The position numbers and the translations under genes were made by a program. Below the pieces are notes generated by a model, which had not been told where the DNA came from, did no database searches, and saw only the letters and a program-made list of their open reading frames with translations. From NCBI GenBank assembly GCA_050258735.1, contig JBLMZJ010000106.1, positions 1 to 29,015 of the forward strand: 29,015 nt of DNA, in the 5' to 3' direction. The stretch comes from Syntrophomonas_A sp050258735. GTDB lineage: Bacteria; Bacillota; Syntrophomonadia; Syntrophomonadales; Syntrophomonadaceae. Shown in pieces: positions 23,177 through 29,015 of this stretch; within the stretch, counting starts at the first letter, position 1; each line of letters begins with the position of its first letter.

Positions 23177-25372
23177 TTGCGGAAGATCAAAGTAGCAGCC
23201 GGGATATTCTGGGTCGAAATTCCCGAAGCCGAGCTCTATATTTTATGTGGTTGCCCGGCAGACAGTGTAAAACACCTGATGAAAAAGGGACTTATAAATA
23301 CCCTGGAGAAAGACGGCCGCGTTTTTGAGACCGGTCCCAATGGTATTCTATTGTCCGACCTGCCCATGCAAGATGAGCGTTTTGCCAACCTGGCCGAATT
23401 CCCCGTCTTGCAGATGCTCTACCGTCAAGGAATGTTCCTGCCCAACCACCCCAACAACAAGGGAATAAAGCCGCTGCTTATTGGCATAGAAAATGAGGTC
23501 AAGGCTCAGGCCGAATACATATACCGGGGAAATTACGGGCTCACCAGTATGGAAGAAATAATGGAGGCCGGCATACCCGAAGAAAAGGCGCGCGAGATGA
23601 TGCGGCTGAAGCTTGCTTTTGCCTTTGATCGTATCAGGAGGACCGATGAACTTCTGGAAACCAGGATTATCGAACAGGAACCGGTCGAACTGAGGAATGG
23701 AGTTTTTATACGGCGCAAAGGGATCAATCAATATGAATTCACCTATCGGGACCAGACTGTAGCGGTAGATCTCAATCTGGGACCGGGTGAGGAATATGAT
23801 CCTCCCTATCACCTGGAATATCATCAATTCAAACGGGAGTATTTCTCAGTCATCCATACCGGGGAAGGAGACGGATGGGATCCTAACCGGCCCTGTATGT
23901 CCAGCATCGTAACCTTTCAGGGTAAGATCTACCTGATAGATTCCGGCCCCAGCCTGATGTATAACCTTCAGGCTATGGGCATTGGGGTAAGTGAGATAGA
24001 GGGTATCATCCAGACCCATGCCCATGACGATCATTTCAACGGACTGACGGTTTTATTGCGCTCCGATCATCGCATCAAATACTATTCCACCAAACTCGTC
24101 CGTCTCAGTGTCATGAAAAAGTTGGCCGCCCTCACCGGAATGGATGAAGCATTGTTTGACAAGTATTTCGAGACCCATGATCTTGAAGCTGATACCTGGA
24201 ACAATATCGACGGGCTGGAGATCATGCCAGTCTATTCACCCCATCCGGTGGAGACCAGCGTCATGTTCCTGCGCTCACTCTGGGGGGATGGCTATAAGAC
24301 TTATGCTCACCTGGCGGACATCGCAGCCCTTGATTTGCTGGAGAAAATGATAAATGATGATCCTGCCCGGAGCGGGATCAACCGGGAGTACTATGAAAAG
24401 GTAAGACAAATCTATCTTAAGCCGGTCCAGCTGAAGAAGATCGATATCGGCGGCGGCATGATCCATGGCCATGCGGAAGATTTTAAGGATGACCGGTCGG
24501 CCAGGATCATTCTGAGCCACACAGCATTGGAGCTGACTGACAGCCAGAAGGTGATCGGAGATACCGCTTCTTTTGGGGCGATGGATGTGTTGATCCCCTC
24601 TGATCGGGATTATTCAAAACCCTTTGCCTTCCAGTACCTGCAGACCTTCTTCCCGGGAGTGCCTTCTTATGAGATCGAGATGCTGCTCAATTGCCCGGTA
24701 GTTTCGCTGAACCCAGGGACCATTCTCATCAAGCAGGGGGAGAAGAGCCCCTATGTGTTCTGCGTATTGAACGGAATGATGGAATACATCGTCCCGGATA
24801 GGGAAGTAAAGAACCAGCTTACCGTTGGCTCGATGATCGCCGAGATGGCTTGTTTGAAGGACACCAAGGTGAGCGGCACCTATCGGGCCGTCAATTACGT
24901 CAAGGCGCTGCAGATCGATGCTACGCTATATATCGAGTTCCTGCGCCGCAATAACCTGTTGGAGTTTGCACGGAAAGAGGTGCAGAAGAGACATTTCCTG
25001 GAGTGGTCATGGCTGTTTGGGGAAAGGATAGCCTGCCCCATCAAGAGCCGGATCACGCATGGCATGCATCTGGAAAGCTGCCGGAAGGGTACGGTGCTGT
25101 CGGGTGCCGACAGCGGAGGTGTATTACTGCTCTGCAAGGGCGAGATCGGATTATATGAAGACGGCCGCGAGATAGAGGTCCTGCAGCCGGGAGATTTCTG
25201 GGGAGAGGAAAGCATCTTGCACCAGTCTTATTCTTCGGTCGTTGCCCGCAGCAGGACGGGTGCCAGTTTCTACAGGATCCCCGGGGAACTGATCGAAAAT
25301 ATTCCCATCATCCAGTGGAAGCTCCTGGAGACCTTTGCCCGGCGGTCGGTGCATCAATTGGGGAGAGAATAA
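23177..25372 (+). CDS. Metallo-beta-lactamase-fold protein with two C-terminal cyclic-nucleotide-binding-like domains
   Basis: About 731 residues from TTG 23177. An N-terminal region of about 220 residues has no known domain (it includes YILCGCPADSVKHLMKKGLI). The MBL domain follows, about 220-475, with metal motif HAHDDH at 281-286, later His residues in YAHLAD and HGHAEDF, and SHTAL. Two cNMP-type beta barrels come next, about 500-595 (LNPGTILIKQGEKSPYVFCVLNG) and 632-725 (SCRKGTVLSG, then GDFWGEESIL). Both keep the Glu of the phosphate cassette but lack a clearly placed Arg, so nucleotide binding is uncertain. GGGGGG lies six bases before the TTG; ATGs at 23171, 23156 and 23153 are alternatives. 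The ATG at 23033 precedes the promoter TATAAT at 23095 and is unlikely. Probably cytosolic; reaction unknown. Confidence 0.82.
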   Translation: MRKIKVAAGIFWVEIPEAELYILCGCPADSVKHLMKKGLINTLEKDGRVFETGPNGILLSDLPMQDERFANLAEFPVLQMLYRQGMFLPNHPNNKGIKPLLIGIENEVKAQAEYIYRGNYGLTSMEEIMEAGIPEEKAREMMRLKLAFAFDRIRRTDELLETRIIEQEPVELRNGVFIRRKGINQYEFTYRDQTVAVDLNLGPGEEYDPPYHLEYHQFKREYFSVIHTGEGDGWDPNRPCMSSIVTFQGKIYLIDSGPSLMYNLQAMGIGVSEIEGIIQTHAHDDHFNGLTVLLRSDHRIKYYSTKLVRLSVMKKLAALTGMDEALFDKYFETHDLEADTWNNIDGLEIMPVYSPHPVETSVMFLRSLWGDGYKTYAHLADIAALDLLEKMINDDPARSGINREYYEKVRQIYLKPVQLKKIDIGGGMIHGHAEDFKDDRSARIILSHTALELTDSQKVIGDTASFGAMDVLIPSDRDYSKPFAFQYLQTFFPGVPSYEIEMLLNCPVVSLNPGTILIKQGEKSPYVFCVLNGMMEYIVPDREVKNQLTVGSMIAEMACLKDTKVSGTYRAVNYVKALQIDATLYIEFLRRNNLLEFARKEVQKRHFLEWSWLFGERIACPIKSRITHGMHLESCRKGTVLSGADSGGVLLLCKGEIGLYEDGREIEVLQPGDFWGEESILHQSYSSVVARSRTGASFYRIPGELIENIPIIQWKLLETFARRSVHQLGRE

Positions 25373-25474
25373 TTATTTACCCTACTTTCCTAAAGATTTC
25401 ACTTGATCATATGGTAATAGAATTAGCCTGTACTCCACTCCTGATTAATAAGACTTTTGAATATTAGGCAAAAT

Positions 25475-25504
25475 AAGAATACCGCCAAATGAGGCGGTAT
25501 TCTT
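25475..25504. terminator. Hairpin terminator between the MBL/cNMP gene and the HD gene
   Basis: The stem AAGAATACCGCC / GGCGGTATTCTT has 12 perfect pairs and the loop AAATGA, followed by TGTGTT on the plus strand. The T run is short, so termination may be partial. It lies 102 bp after the MBL gene and only 23 bp before the HD gene start, so it could also act as a leader hairpin for that gene. Confidence 0.55.
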
Positions 25505-25527
25505 TGTGTTATTGGGGGTGACTCATT

Positions 25528-26226
25528 TTGAAGGATTTACAAAAGCAATTCATAGAGTTTGAAGAGCATCTGCTTAATGATGTAAAACCATCCGCATACT
25601 TCAAGTCCTTTGCTGACAGTGGATTATTTGAAAATACTTATCCGTTCACTTTACTGGGTGATTTGATGAAAATCGAGCAGCCTCCCGATCACCACCCGGA
25701 AGGAAGTGTTTGGGAACATACCCTCATGGTCGTTGATCTTGCCGCAGAAGCCAGAACTGTCAGCGACGATCCCCGTGTTTTGATGTGGTCTGCTCTCTTG
25801 CATGACCTGGGTAAGGCTTCAACCACCAGGATCCGGCGGGGCAGAATAACCGCTTATGACCACGACAAACTTGGGGCAGTCCTGGCTGTCGATTTTCTAA
25901 GGGAATTTACTGATGACGAAAGCTTTATAAGAAGCGTATCTCAGATGGTCAGATGGCATATGCAGATCCTGTTTGTGGTAAAGCATTTACCTTTTGCAGA
26001 TGTCGATAAAATGCTCTCCGAGGTACCGTTGGGCGAAATAGCTTTGTTATCCCTGTGTGACCGCCTGGGCAGAGGTGAGATGACTGAACAGAATAAACAA
26101 AGGGAAATGGATGATCTAAAATATTTTCTGCAATATTGCCAAAAGCACCTCGATGAATCAAAAGCGATGGGTATTATTCCGGATAGCGAATCATCTATTT
26201 CCCCGAATACCATATGGGATAAATAA
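25528..26226 (+). CDS. HD-domain phosphohydrolase family protein
   Basis: A 232-residue cytosolic protein with an HD metal-dependent phosphohydrolase core. The sequence runs EHTLMVVDLAAEA (first His), SALLHDLGKA (the HD pair), DHDKLGAVLAVDFL, then MVRWHMQILF and LCDRLGRGEM (final Asp). The arrangement resembles the HD domain found in tRNA nucleotidyltransferases and related stand-alone proteins, but no nucleotidyltransferase domain is present. It may act on a nucleotide or a phosphorylated small molecule; the sequence does not show which. The start is a TTG at 25528, with GGGGGTG seven bases upstream. It is followed 74 bp later by a run of membrane protein genes. Confidence 0.85.
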   Translation: MKDLQKQFIEFEEHLLNDVKPSAYFKSFADSGLFENTYPFTLLGDLMKIEQPPDHHPEGSVWEHTLMVVDLAAEARTVSDDPRVLMWSALLHDLGKASTTRIRRGRITAYDHDKLGAVLAVDFLREFTDDESFIRSVSQMVRWHMQILFVVKHLPFADVDKMLSEVPLGEIALLSLCDRLGRGEMTEQNKQREMDDLKYFLQYCQKHLDESKAMGIIPDSESSISPNTIWDK

Positions 26227-26300
26227 AAATAATTATTATTTGGCACTATAACCTTAAATAGCTGGATGAAGGTACCGGTATTAACAGCAGGCGGAGGAAC

Positions 26301-26894
26301 ATGAAGCTTCTGAGAATAAATACTGTGAATAAGCCATCACATAATATGGTGAGGCATTTGGAAGAACATTTGACTCGAGTCAGGATAGAGAACTGGTATA
26401 ATCATGACTTGTTTACATATCAATGGTGGTTGTTGGCAGTGGTATTGGTCATACCCTGGTTAATATGGTGGAAGCTGGTCGATAAGAAAAGGCTGCTTGA
26501 AATCATCGTAGTCGGGGCAGCAGCGCTGATCATTTCTTCTTATCTGGATGCTGTTCTGTCCGAGTTTGGTCTTTGGTCGTATAACTTTGAAATCGTTCCG
26601 GTGTGGCCGCGCTTGATATCGGCTGATTTTACCGCCCTGCCGATAATGTACATGTTGATCTACCAGTATTGTCCCCGGTGGAAGAGTTATTGCCGGGCAC
26701 TTATTCTTTCCGCAGCTGCCTGGTCTTTTATTTGCGAACCTGTGCTGGAATGGCTGGGTATCTATCATCCCTATGCCTGGAAACACTATTATTCCTTTCC
26801 CATCTACATAGCCATAGGCCTCTTGATCAAGGCGCTGGTGCAATTTTTGCTTAATCATCAGGTCCGCTGTACGGAAGGGCAGTCGAAAGATTAA
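26301..26894 (+). CDS. CBO0543 family membrane protein
   Basis: A 197-residue protein with a soluble N-terminus of about 35 residues and roughly five hydrophobic segments. Features I associate with the CBO0543 family are WWLLAVVLVIPWLIWWKLVDKKRLLEI, the FGLWSY segment, LPIMYMLIYQYCPRWK, and EPVLEWLGIY followed by WKHYYSFPIYI. The family is common in Bacilli and Clostridia and has no assigned function. GGCGGAGGAAC precedes the ATG. The next gene starts 22 bp after its stop, so it heads a probable three-gene membrane protein operon. Confidence 0.75.
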   Translation: MKLLRINTVNKPSHNMVRHLEEHLTRVRIENWYNHDLFTYQWWLLAVVLVIPWLIWWKLVDKKRLLEIIVVGAAALIISSYLDAVLSEFGLWSYNFEIVPVWPRLISADFTALPIMYMLIYQYCPRWKSYCRALILSAAAWSFICEPVLEWLGIYHPYAWKHYYSFPIYIAIGLLIKALVQFLLNHQVRCTEGQSKD

Positions 26895-26916
26895 GCCGTT
26901 ATCGAGGTGTTCATAA

Positions 26917-27765
26917 ATGCAGGATTATCCTACTAACATTGTTCGCAGACAAAAATCAGCTATTTCTGATTATTCTCTTAACGTCCTTCACTTGAGGAAT
27001 CCCCTGGTGGTTGCCTGGTGGTCCCTGGTGTATCCTGGATTCGGACATATAAGAGAGGTCAGTATAGCTAAAGGAATGTTCTTGTTCATTGGGGAATTGT
27101 TGATCAATACCCTGAGCCACCTGAACCTTGCTATTATGTACAGCTTTACCGGCAATTTCGCCATGGCTAAGAAAGTGCTGGATATCCATCTGCTCTTGAT
27201 TTATTGCGGGATACTCATCTTTGCCGTTTGGGATAGTTACCGTATTGCCCTGGAGATGAATAAGATGTCCGTGCTGGCTGACCACGAGGATGCCCCACTG
27301 GTTCCAATGGTGATTGGATCAGGTGGATTGAATGCGTATGAAAAACGCAGTCCATGGGTTGCTCTTGCCTGGTCTGTTTTTGTTCCGGGAGCGGGACACC
27401 TGTATAGCATGGCACTTTTACCTGCTGTATTTCTCATGGTGGGGGGCGCTGTTATTATTTATTTTTCTCATCTCCTTCCCGCTGTACATTATACAATGCT
27501 GGGCCAATTCGCCCTGGCAAAGCAAGCGGTAGACTGGCAGTGGTTGCTTAATGTTCCTTCCTTCTATTGCTTCGCCATATATGATGCCTATGTCAAGACA
27601 GTGGAGTATAATAAAATATTTGATCGCGAACAAGCGCAGTTCATGAGAAATGAATACCAGAGCCCCCTGTTTCCTACAAGGGCATTGGAAACAGGGGGCT
27701 CTGGTAGGAATAATCAAATGATGAGGAGGTTGCATCATGTACGTGGTGGCTTCTTTTCACTTTAA
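26917..27765 (+). CDS. Membrane protein made of two tandem 91-residue repeats
   Basis: I do not recognise the family by name. The protein has two halves of equal length, residues 26-116 and 143-233, that align without gaps and are about one third identical. Each starts NPLVVAWWSLVYPGFGH or SPWVALAWSVFVPGAGH, contains a SHL segment followed by FAxAK, and ends in a D-x-Y helix and an ExNK motif. Each half has about three membrane helices. The PGxGH motif recalls TM2-type proteins. The last 35 residues (after NEYQSP) are encoded by a perfect hairpin and by the ribosome site and start of the next gene, overlapping it by 29 bp, so this tail is probably not functional protein. CGAGGTG precedes the ATG. 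Confidence 0.75.
   Translation: MQDYPTNIVRRQKSAISDYSLNVLHLRNPLVVAWWSLVYPGFGHIREVSIAKGMFLFIGELLINTLSHLNLAIMYSFTGNFAMAKKVLDIHLLLIYCGILIFAVWDSYRIALEMNKMSVLADHEDAPLVPMVIGSGGLNAYEKRSPWVALAWSVFVPGAGHLYSMALLPAVFLMVGGAVIIYFSHLLPAVHYTMLGQFALAKQAVDWQWLLNVPSFYCFAIYDAYVKTVEYNKIFDREQAQFMRNEYQSPLFPTRALETGGSGRNNQMMRRLHHVRGGFFSL
27655..27706. repeat. Perfect 20-bp inverted repeat at a gene junction
   Basis: The arms 27655-27674 and 27687-27706 are exact reverse complements over 20 bases (core AGCCCCCTGTTTCC / GGAAACAGGGGGCT) with a 12-base loop. No T run follows (GGAATAATC), so it is not a standard terminator. It lies in the 3' end of one membrane protein gene and ends 31 bp before the next start. Confidence 0.9.
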
Positions 27766-28204
27766 TCTGCATACTGAAATCGCTATCACCAAGGTGGAGC
27801 AGTTGGGAATAAAGAAAGACCAGATTTTAGCTATACCCCTGGAGAAGAGAGGGGAGACGCGCAACATCTTCGATACGATCCATCATGCCGATGGTATAAG
27901 TATGTTTGACGGAGGAGCCATCCTGGGTACCGCATGTATGGTCCTGGGAGTAATTTATGGCTTTGTCCTGGATTGGGGTCCGATAATATGGGGGCTGTTG
28001 GGATTAGGCGCAGGTTTTCTGGTAGGATTCCTGCTTGACCTTTTTTTTACGAAGACCAGGCATTCCCGAGAGAGACGAAATGAACAGGACGGAGAGCTAT
28101 TTGTTTTGATACATTGTAATAAAGAACAGGTCGATAAGGTGGAAAAGGCGCTGTGGGATCATCTGGCTCTGGGGGTTTCCATCCTGCCAGCCGCAATAGA
28201 ATAA
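27737..28204 (+). CDS. Small unrecognised protein with a central two-helix membrane hairpin
   Basis: 155 residues. The N-terminal 50 residues are soluble and look alpha/beta (ASFHFNLHTEIAITKVEQLGI). Two Gly-rich hydrophobic segments follow at about 59-80 and 82-103 (LGTACMVLGVIYGFVLDW and IIWGLLGLGAGFLVGFLLDLFF), then a basic stretch, and a C-terminal alpha/beta part (LFVLIHCNKEQVDKVEKALWDH). The soluble-hairpin-soluble layout resembles Gly-rich stress-protein-type membrane proteins such as the YflT group, but I cannot assign a family. GAGGAGG eight bases before the ATG is a strong ribosome site. The start overlaps the end of the preceding gene by 29 bp, allowing translational coupling. A terminator follows 30 bp after the stop. 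Confidence 0.75.
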   Translation: MYVVASFHFNLHTEIAITKVEQLGIKKDQILAIPLEKRGETRNIFDTIHHADGISMFDGGAILGTACMVLGVIYGFVLDWGPIIWGLLGLGAGFLVGFLLDLFFTKTRHSRERRNEQDGELFVLIHCNKEQVDKVEKALWDHLALGVSILPAAIE

Positions 28205-28233
28205 AGCAAGCCTTCAAGACTTGAAAGCAAACA

Positions 28234-28261
28234 AAGAACCCATCTCTTCGGATGGGTTCTT
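28234..28261. terminator. Bidirectional terminator between convergent genes
   Basis: AAGAACCCATC (28234-28244) and GATGGGTTCTT (28251-28261) form an 11-bp perfect stem with loop TCTTCG. On the minus strand it is followed by TGTTTGC and on the plus strand by CGTTTGG, so it can serve both the 155-residue protein gene and the small minus-strand gene. Confidence 0.75.
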
Positions 28262-28286
28262 CGTTTGGAGTATTCATGCAATTCTA

Positions 28287-28451
28287 TTATGCGGCGGGGC
28301 TTAAAGTTTTGGCATAAACTTCATCCAATGCTTCCATCCAGGCCTTTACCCATGCCGGGGCTTGCAGGTAGCGTTCTCTGTCGGCTTTGTCGGCAACAAA
28401 TACGTTACGATACAAAGGCTGGTCCTTTAAGCTTTTTTCATACTCTGCCAT
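28287..28451 (-). CDS. Small unrecognised protein of 54 residues
   Basis: An ATG at 28451 with GAGAGGTG eight bases upstream opens a frame of 54 codons ending in TAA at 28289-28287. The product begins MAEYEKSLKDQPLYRNVFVA and continues to APAWVKAWMEALDEVY near the C-terminus. It is soluble, probably helical, rich in Ala, Tyr and charged residues, without Cys or membrane segment. Support for a real gene: the ribosome site, a consensus-like minus-strand promoter 130 bp upstream, and a terminator hairpin 25 bp after the stop. The amino-acid composition is that of a normal protein, unlike the plus-strand frame over the same DNA. Family unknown. Confidence 0.65.
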   Translation of the reverse strand: MAEYEKSLKDQPLYRNVFVADKADRERYLQAPAWVKAWMEALDEVYAKTLSPAA

Positions 28452-28578
28452 TTGGTTTCACCTCTCATTTAAGTAAAATACATAATGGCATCTCTTTTTT
28501 TAAACCTTCTTTTTCGGCGGGGCACCAAATCTGGTTTTCTACGATACCATTAATCCATTTCCCTTAAATGTTACTGCC

Positions 28579-28607
28579 ATTATAGTAAGTAGGTGCATAA
28601 AAGTGAA
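28579..28607 (-). promoter_or_regulatory. Sigma-A promoter reading toward the 54-residue gene
   Basis: On the minus strand, TTCACT (28607-28602), a 17-bp spacer, and a perfect TATAAT (28584-28579). The transcript would have a leader of about 120 bases before the ATG at 28451. Confidence 0.6.
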
Positions 28608-28625
28608 GTAGGCACAAAAAGTATA

Positions 28626-28650
28626 GGTAGTATACAAAAGTATATATACC
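28626..28650. promoter_or_regulatory. Near-palindromic operator candidate for the HxlR-type regulator
   Basis: GGTAGTATAC (28626-28635), AAAA, then GTATATATACC (28640-28650). The right half is the reverse complement of the left apart from one extra base. It ends about 16 bp before the extended -10 of the regulator gene, overlapping its -35 zone, a position suited to autorepression. HxlR/YodB-type sites are similar AT-rich dyads. Confidence 0.5.
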
Positions 28651-28665
28651 ATCGTGAAATACGTA

Positions 28666-28674
28666 TGCTATAAT
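28666..28674 (+). promoter_or_regulatory. Extended -10 promoter element of the HxlR-type gene
   Basis: TGC followed by a perfect TATAAT (28669-28674), an extended -10 that can work without a good -35. It lies about 73 bp upstream of the ATG at 28748. Confidence 0.5.
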
Positions 28675-28747
28675 CTTTATAAGGTAATATTAATAAGTGA
28701 TATTATCAACAAAATCATATGTACATAGATAATAGGGGGGTAAGATC

Positions 28748-29015
28748 ATGGGCAGTCAAGATGAGAAGGTATATATTTCACCGATCGAGGCAGCTATCGA
28801 CGTGATCGGCGGCAAGTGGAAGGCCCAGATATACTATGCCCTCTGGTATGGCCCCTTGAGGTTTTCGGAACTTTCACGTTCGCTGCCTAATATCACGCAG
28901 CGGATGTTGACCAACCAGCTGCGGGAATTGGAGAGTGACGGCATCATCGACCGCAAGGTCTATGAGCAGGTACCGCCGCGGGTAGAGTACTCCATCAGCG
29001 AGTACGGCAATACCA
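28748..29015 (+). CDS. HxlR family winged-helix transcriptional regulator (3' end outside the window)
   Basis: 89 codons are visible and the frame is open at the right edge. The sequence shows the HxlR pattern: SPIEAAIDVIGGKWKAQIYYAL, the recognition region RFSELSRSLPNITQRMLTNQLRELE, then DGIIDRKVY and VPPRVEYSISEYG. HxlR proteins bind DNA as dimers and usually repress a neighbouring, often divergent, gene, responding to aldehydes, quinones or oxidants. The Cys that usually precedes P-(I/V)-E near the N-terminus, used for redox sensing in HypR and YodB, is Ser here, so sensing would have to be different. GGGGGGTAAG precedes the ATG. The near-palindrome upstream suggests autoregulation. The target gene may lie beyond the window. 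Confidence 0.9.
   Translation, partial: MGSQDEKVYISPIEAAIDVIGGKWKAQIYYALWYGPLRFSELSRSLPNITQRMLTNQLRELESDGIIDRKVYEQVPPRVEYSISEYGNT

Larger units (their letters stand above)
28452..28747. other. Divergent regulatory region, 54-residue gene / HxlR regulator
   Basis: This AT-rich stretch of nearly 300 bp has no open frame I believe in. It holds the minus-strand promoter at 28579-28607, the near-palindrome at 28626-28650 and the plus-strand extended -10 at 28666-28674. Its poly-T and TATA content fits regulatory DNA. No riboswitch or small RNA could be recognised. Confidence 0.5.

Noticed and set aside
28265..28567. 100-codon plus-strand frame over the small minus-strand gene
   Set aside because: It starts inside the terminator region without a ribosome site and has a biased composition. 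The minus-strand frame has promoter, ribosome site and terminator.

Overview
The window reads as chromosomal DNA of a low-to-mid GC, anaerobic, spore-former-type Gram-positive bacterium (Bacillota, Clostridia). A Syntrophomonadaceae or Peptococcaceae relative is my best guess. This is inference from gene content: proteins with copper-amine-oxidase-N repeats, CBO0543, DUF169, DUF3795, a long-chain acyl-CoA synthetase, GGGGG-rich ribosome sites, and several TTG and GTG starts. I saw no rRNA, tRNA, CRISPR array, insertion sequence or intact prophage.

Layout. 1-289 is the 3' end of an unknown gene, closed by a strong terminator. 366-4150 (minus strand) is a three-gene signalling operon: a 7TM-PAS histidine kinase, a stand-alone receiver, and a receiver fused to a class III adenylate cyclase. 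Two palindromes lie upstream of it. 4490-7779 (plus) holds a long-chain acyl-CoA synthetase and a membrane-anchored Ntn (linear amide C-N) hydrolase. A membrane GGDEF protein faces the hydrolase, with 2 bp between the stops. 9245-11059 (plus) has a ketopantoate-reductase family enzyme and an unrecognised protein. 11067-13237 contains a Cys-rich DUF3795 protein, an RDD membrane protein, and a DUF169 plus YdeI-like pair. 13436-16028 (plus) has two tandem secreted paralogs, each with two copper-amine-oxidase-N repeats, and a SprT-like metalloprotein. 16120-17652 is a 14-TM drug-efflux-type MFS gene behind what looks like a MerR-class promoter.

17682-20738 (minus) is the most striking gene. It encodes about 1018 residues built from some 43 fourteen-residue SHAEG repeats, two copies of an inserted module, and a C-terminal phage-type auto-cleaving chaperone domain (Peptidase_G2), with no phage genes around it. 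tex follows at 20858-23017. Divergent from tex is a metallo-beta-lactamase protein with two C-terminal cyclic-nucleotide-binding-like domains. A 21-bp dyad sits between the two genes and touches both promoters. 25528-28204 (plus) encodes an HD-domain protein, a CBO0543 membrane protein, an internally duplicated membrane protein and a small 2-TM protein. The last two are joined by a perfect 20-bp inverted repeat. A 54-residue gene (minus) and the start of an HxlR-type regulator close the window.

How they may work together. Nucleotide second messengers recur: an adenylate cyclase under phosphorelay control, a GGDEF protein, and a protein with cNMP-like domains. A functional link between them is inference only.
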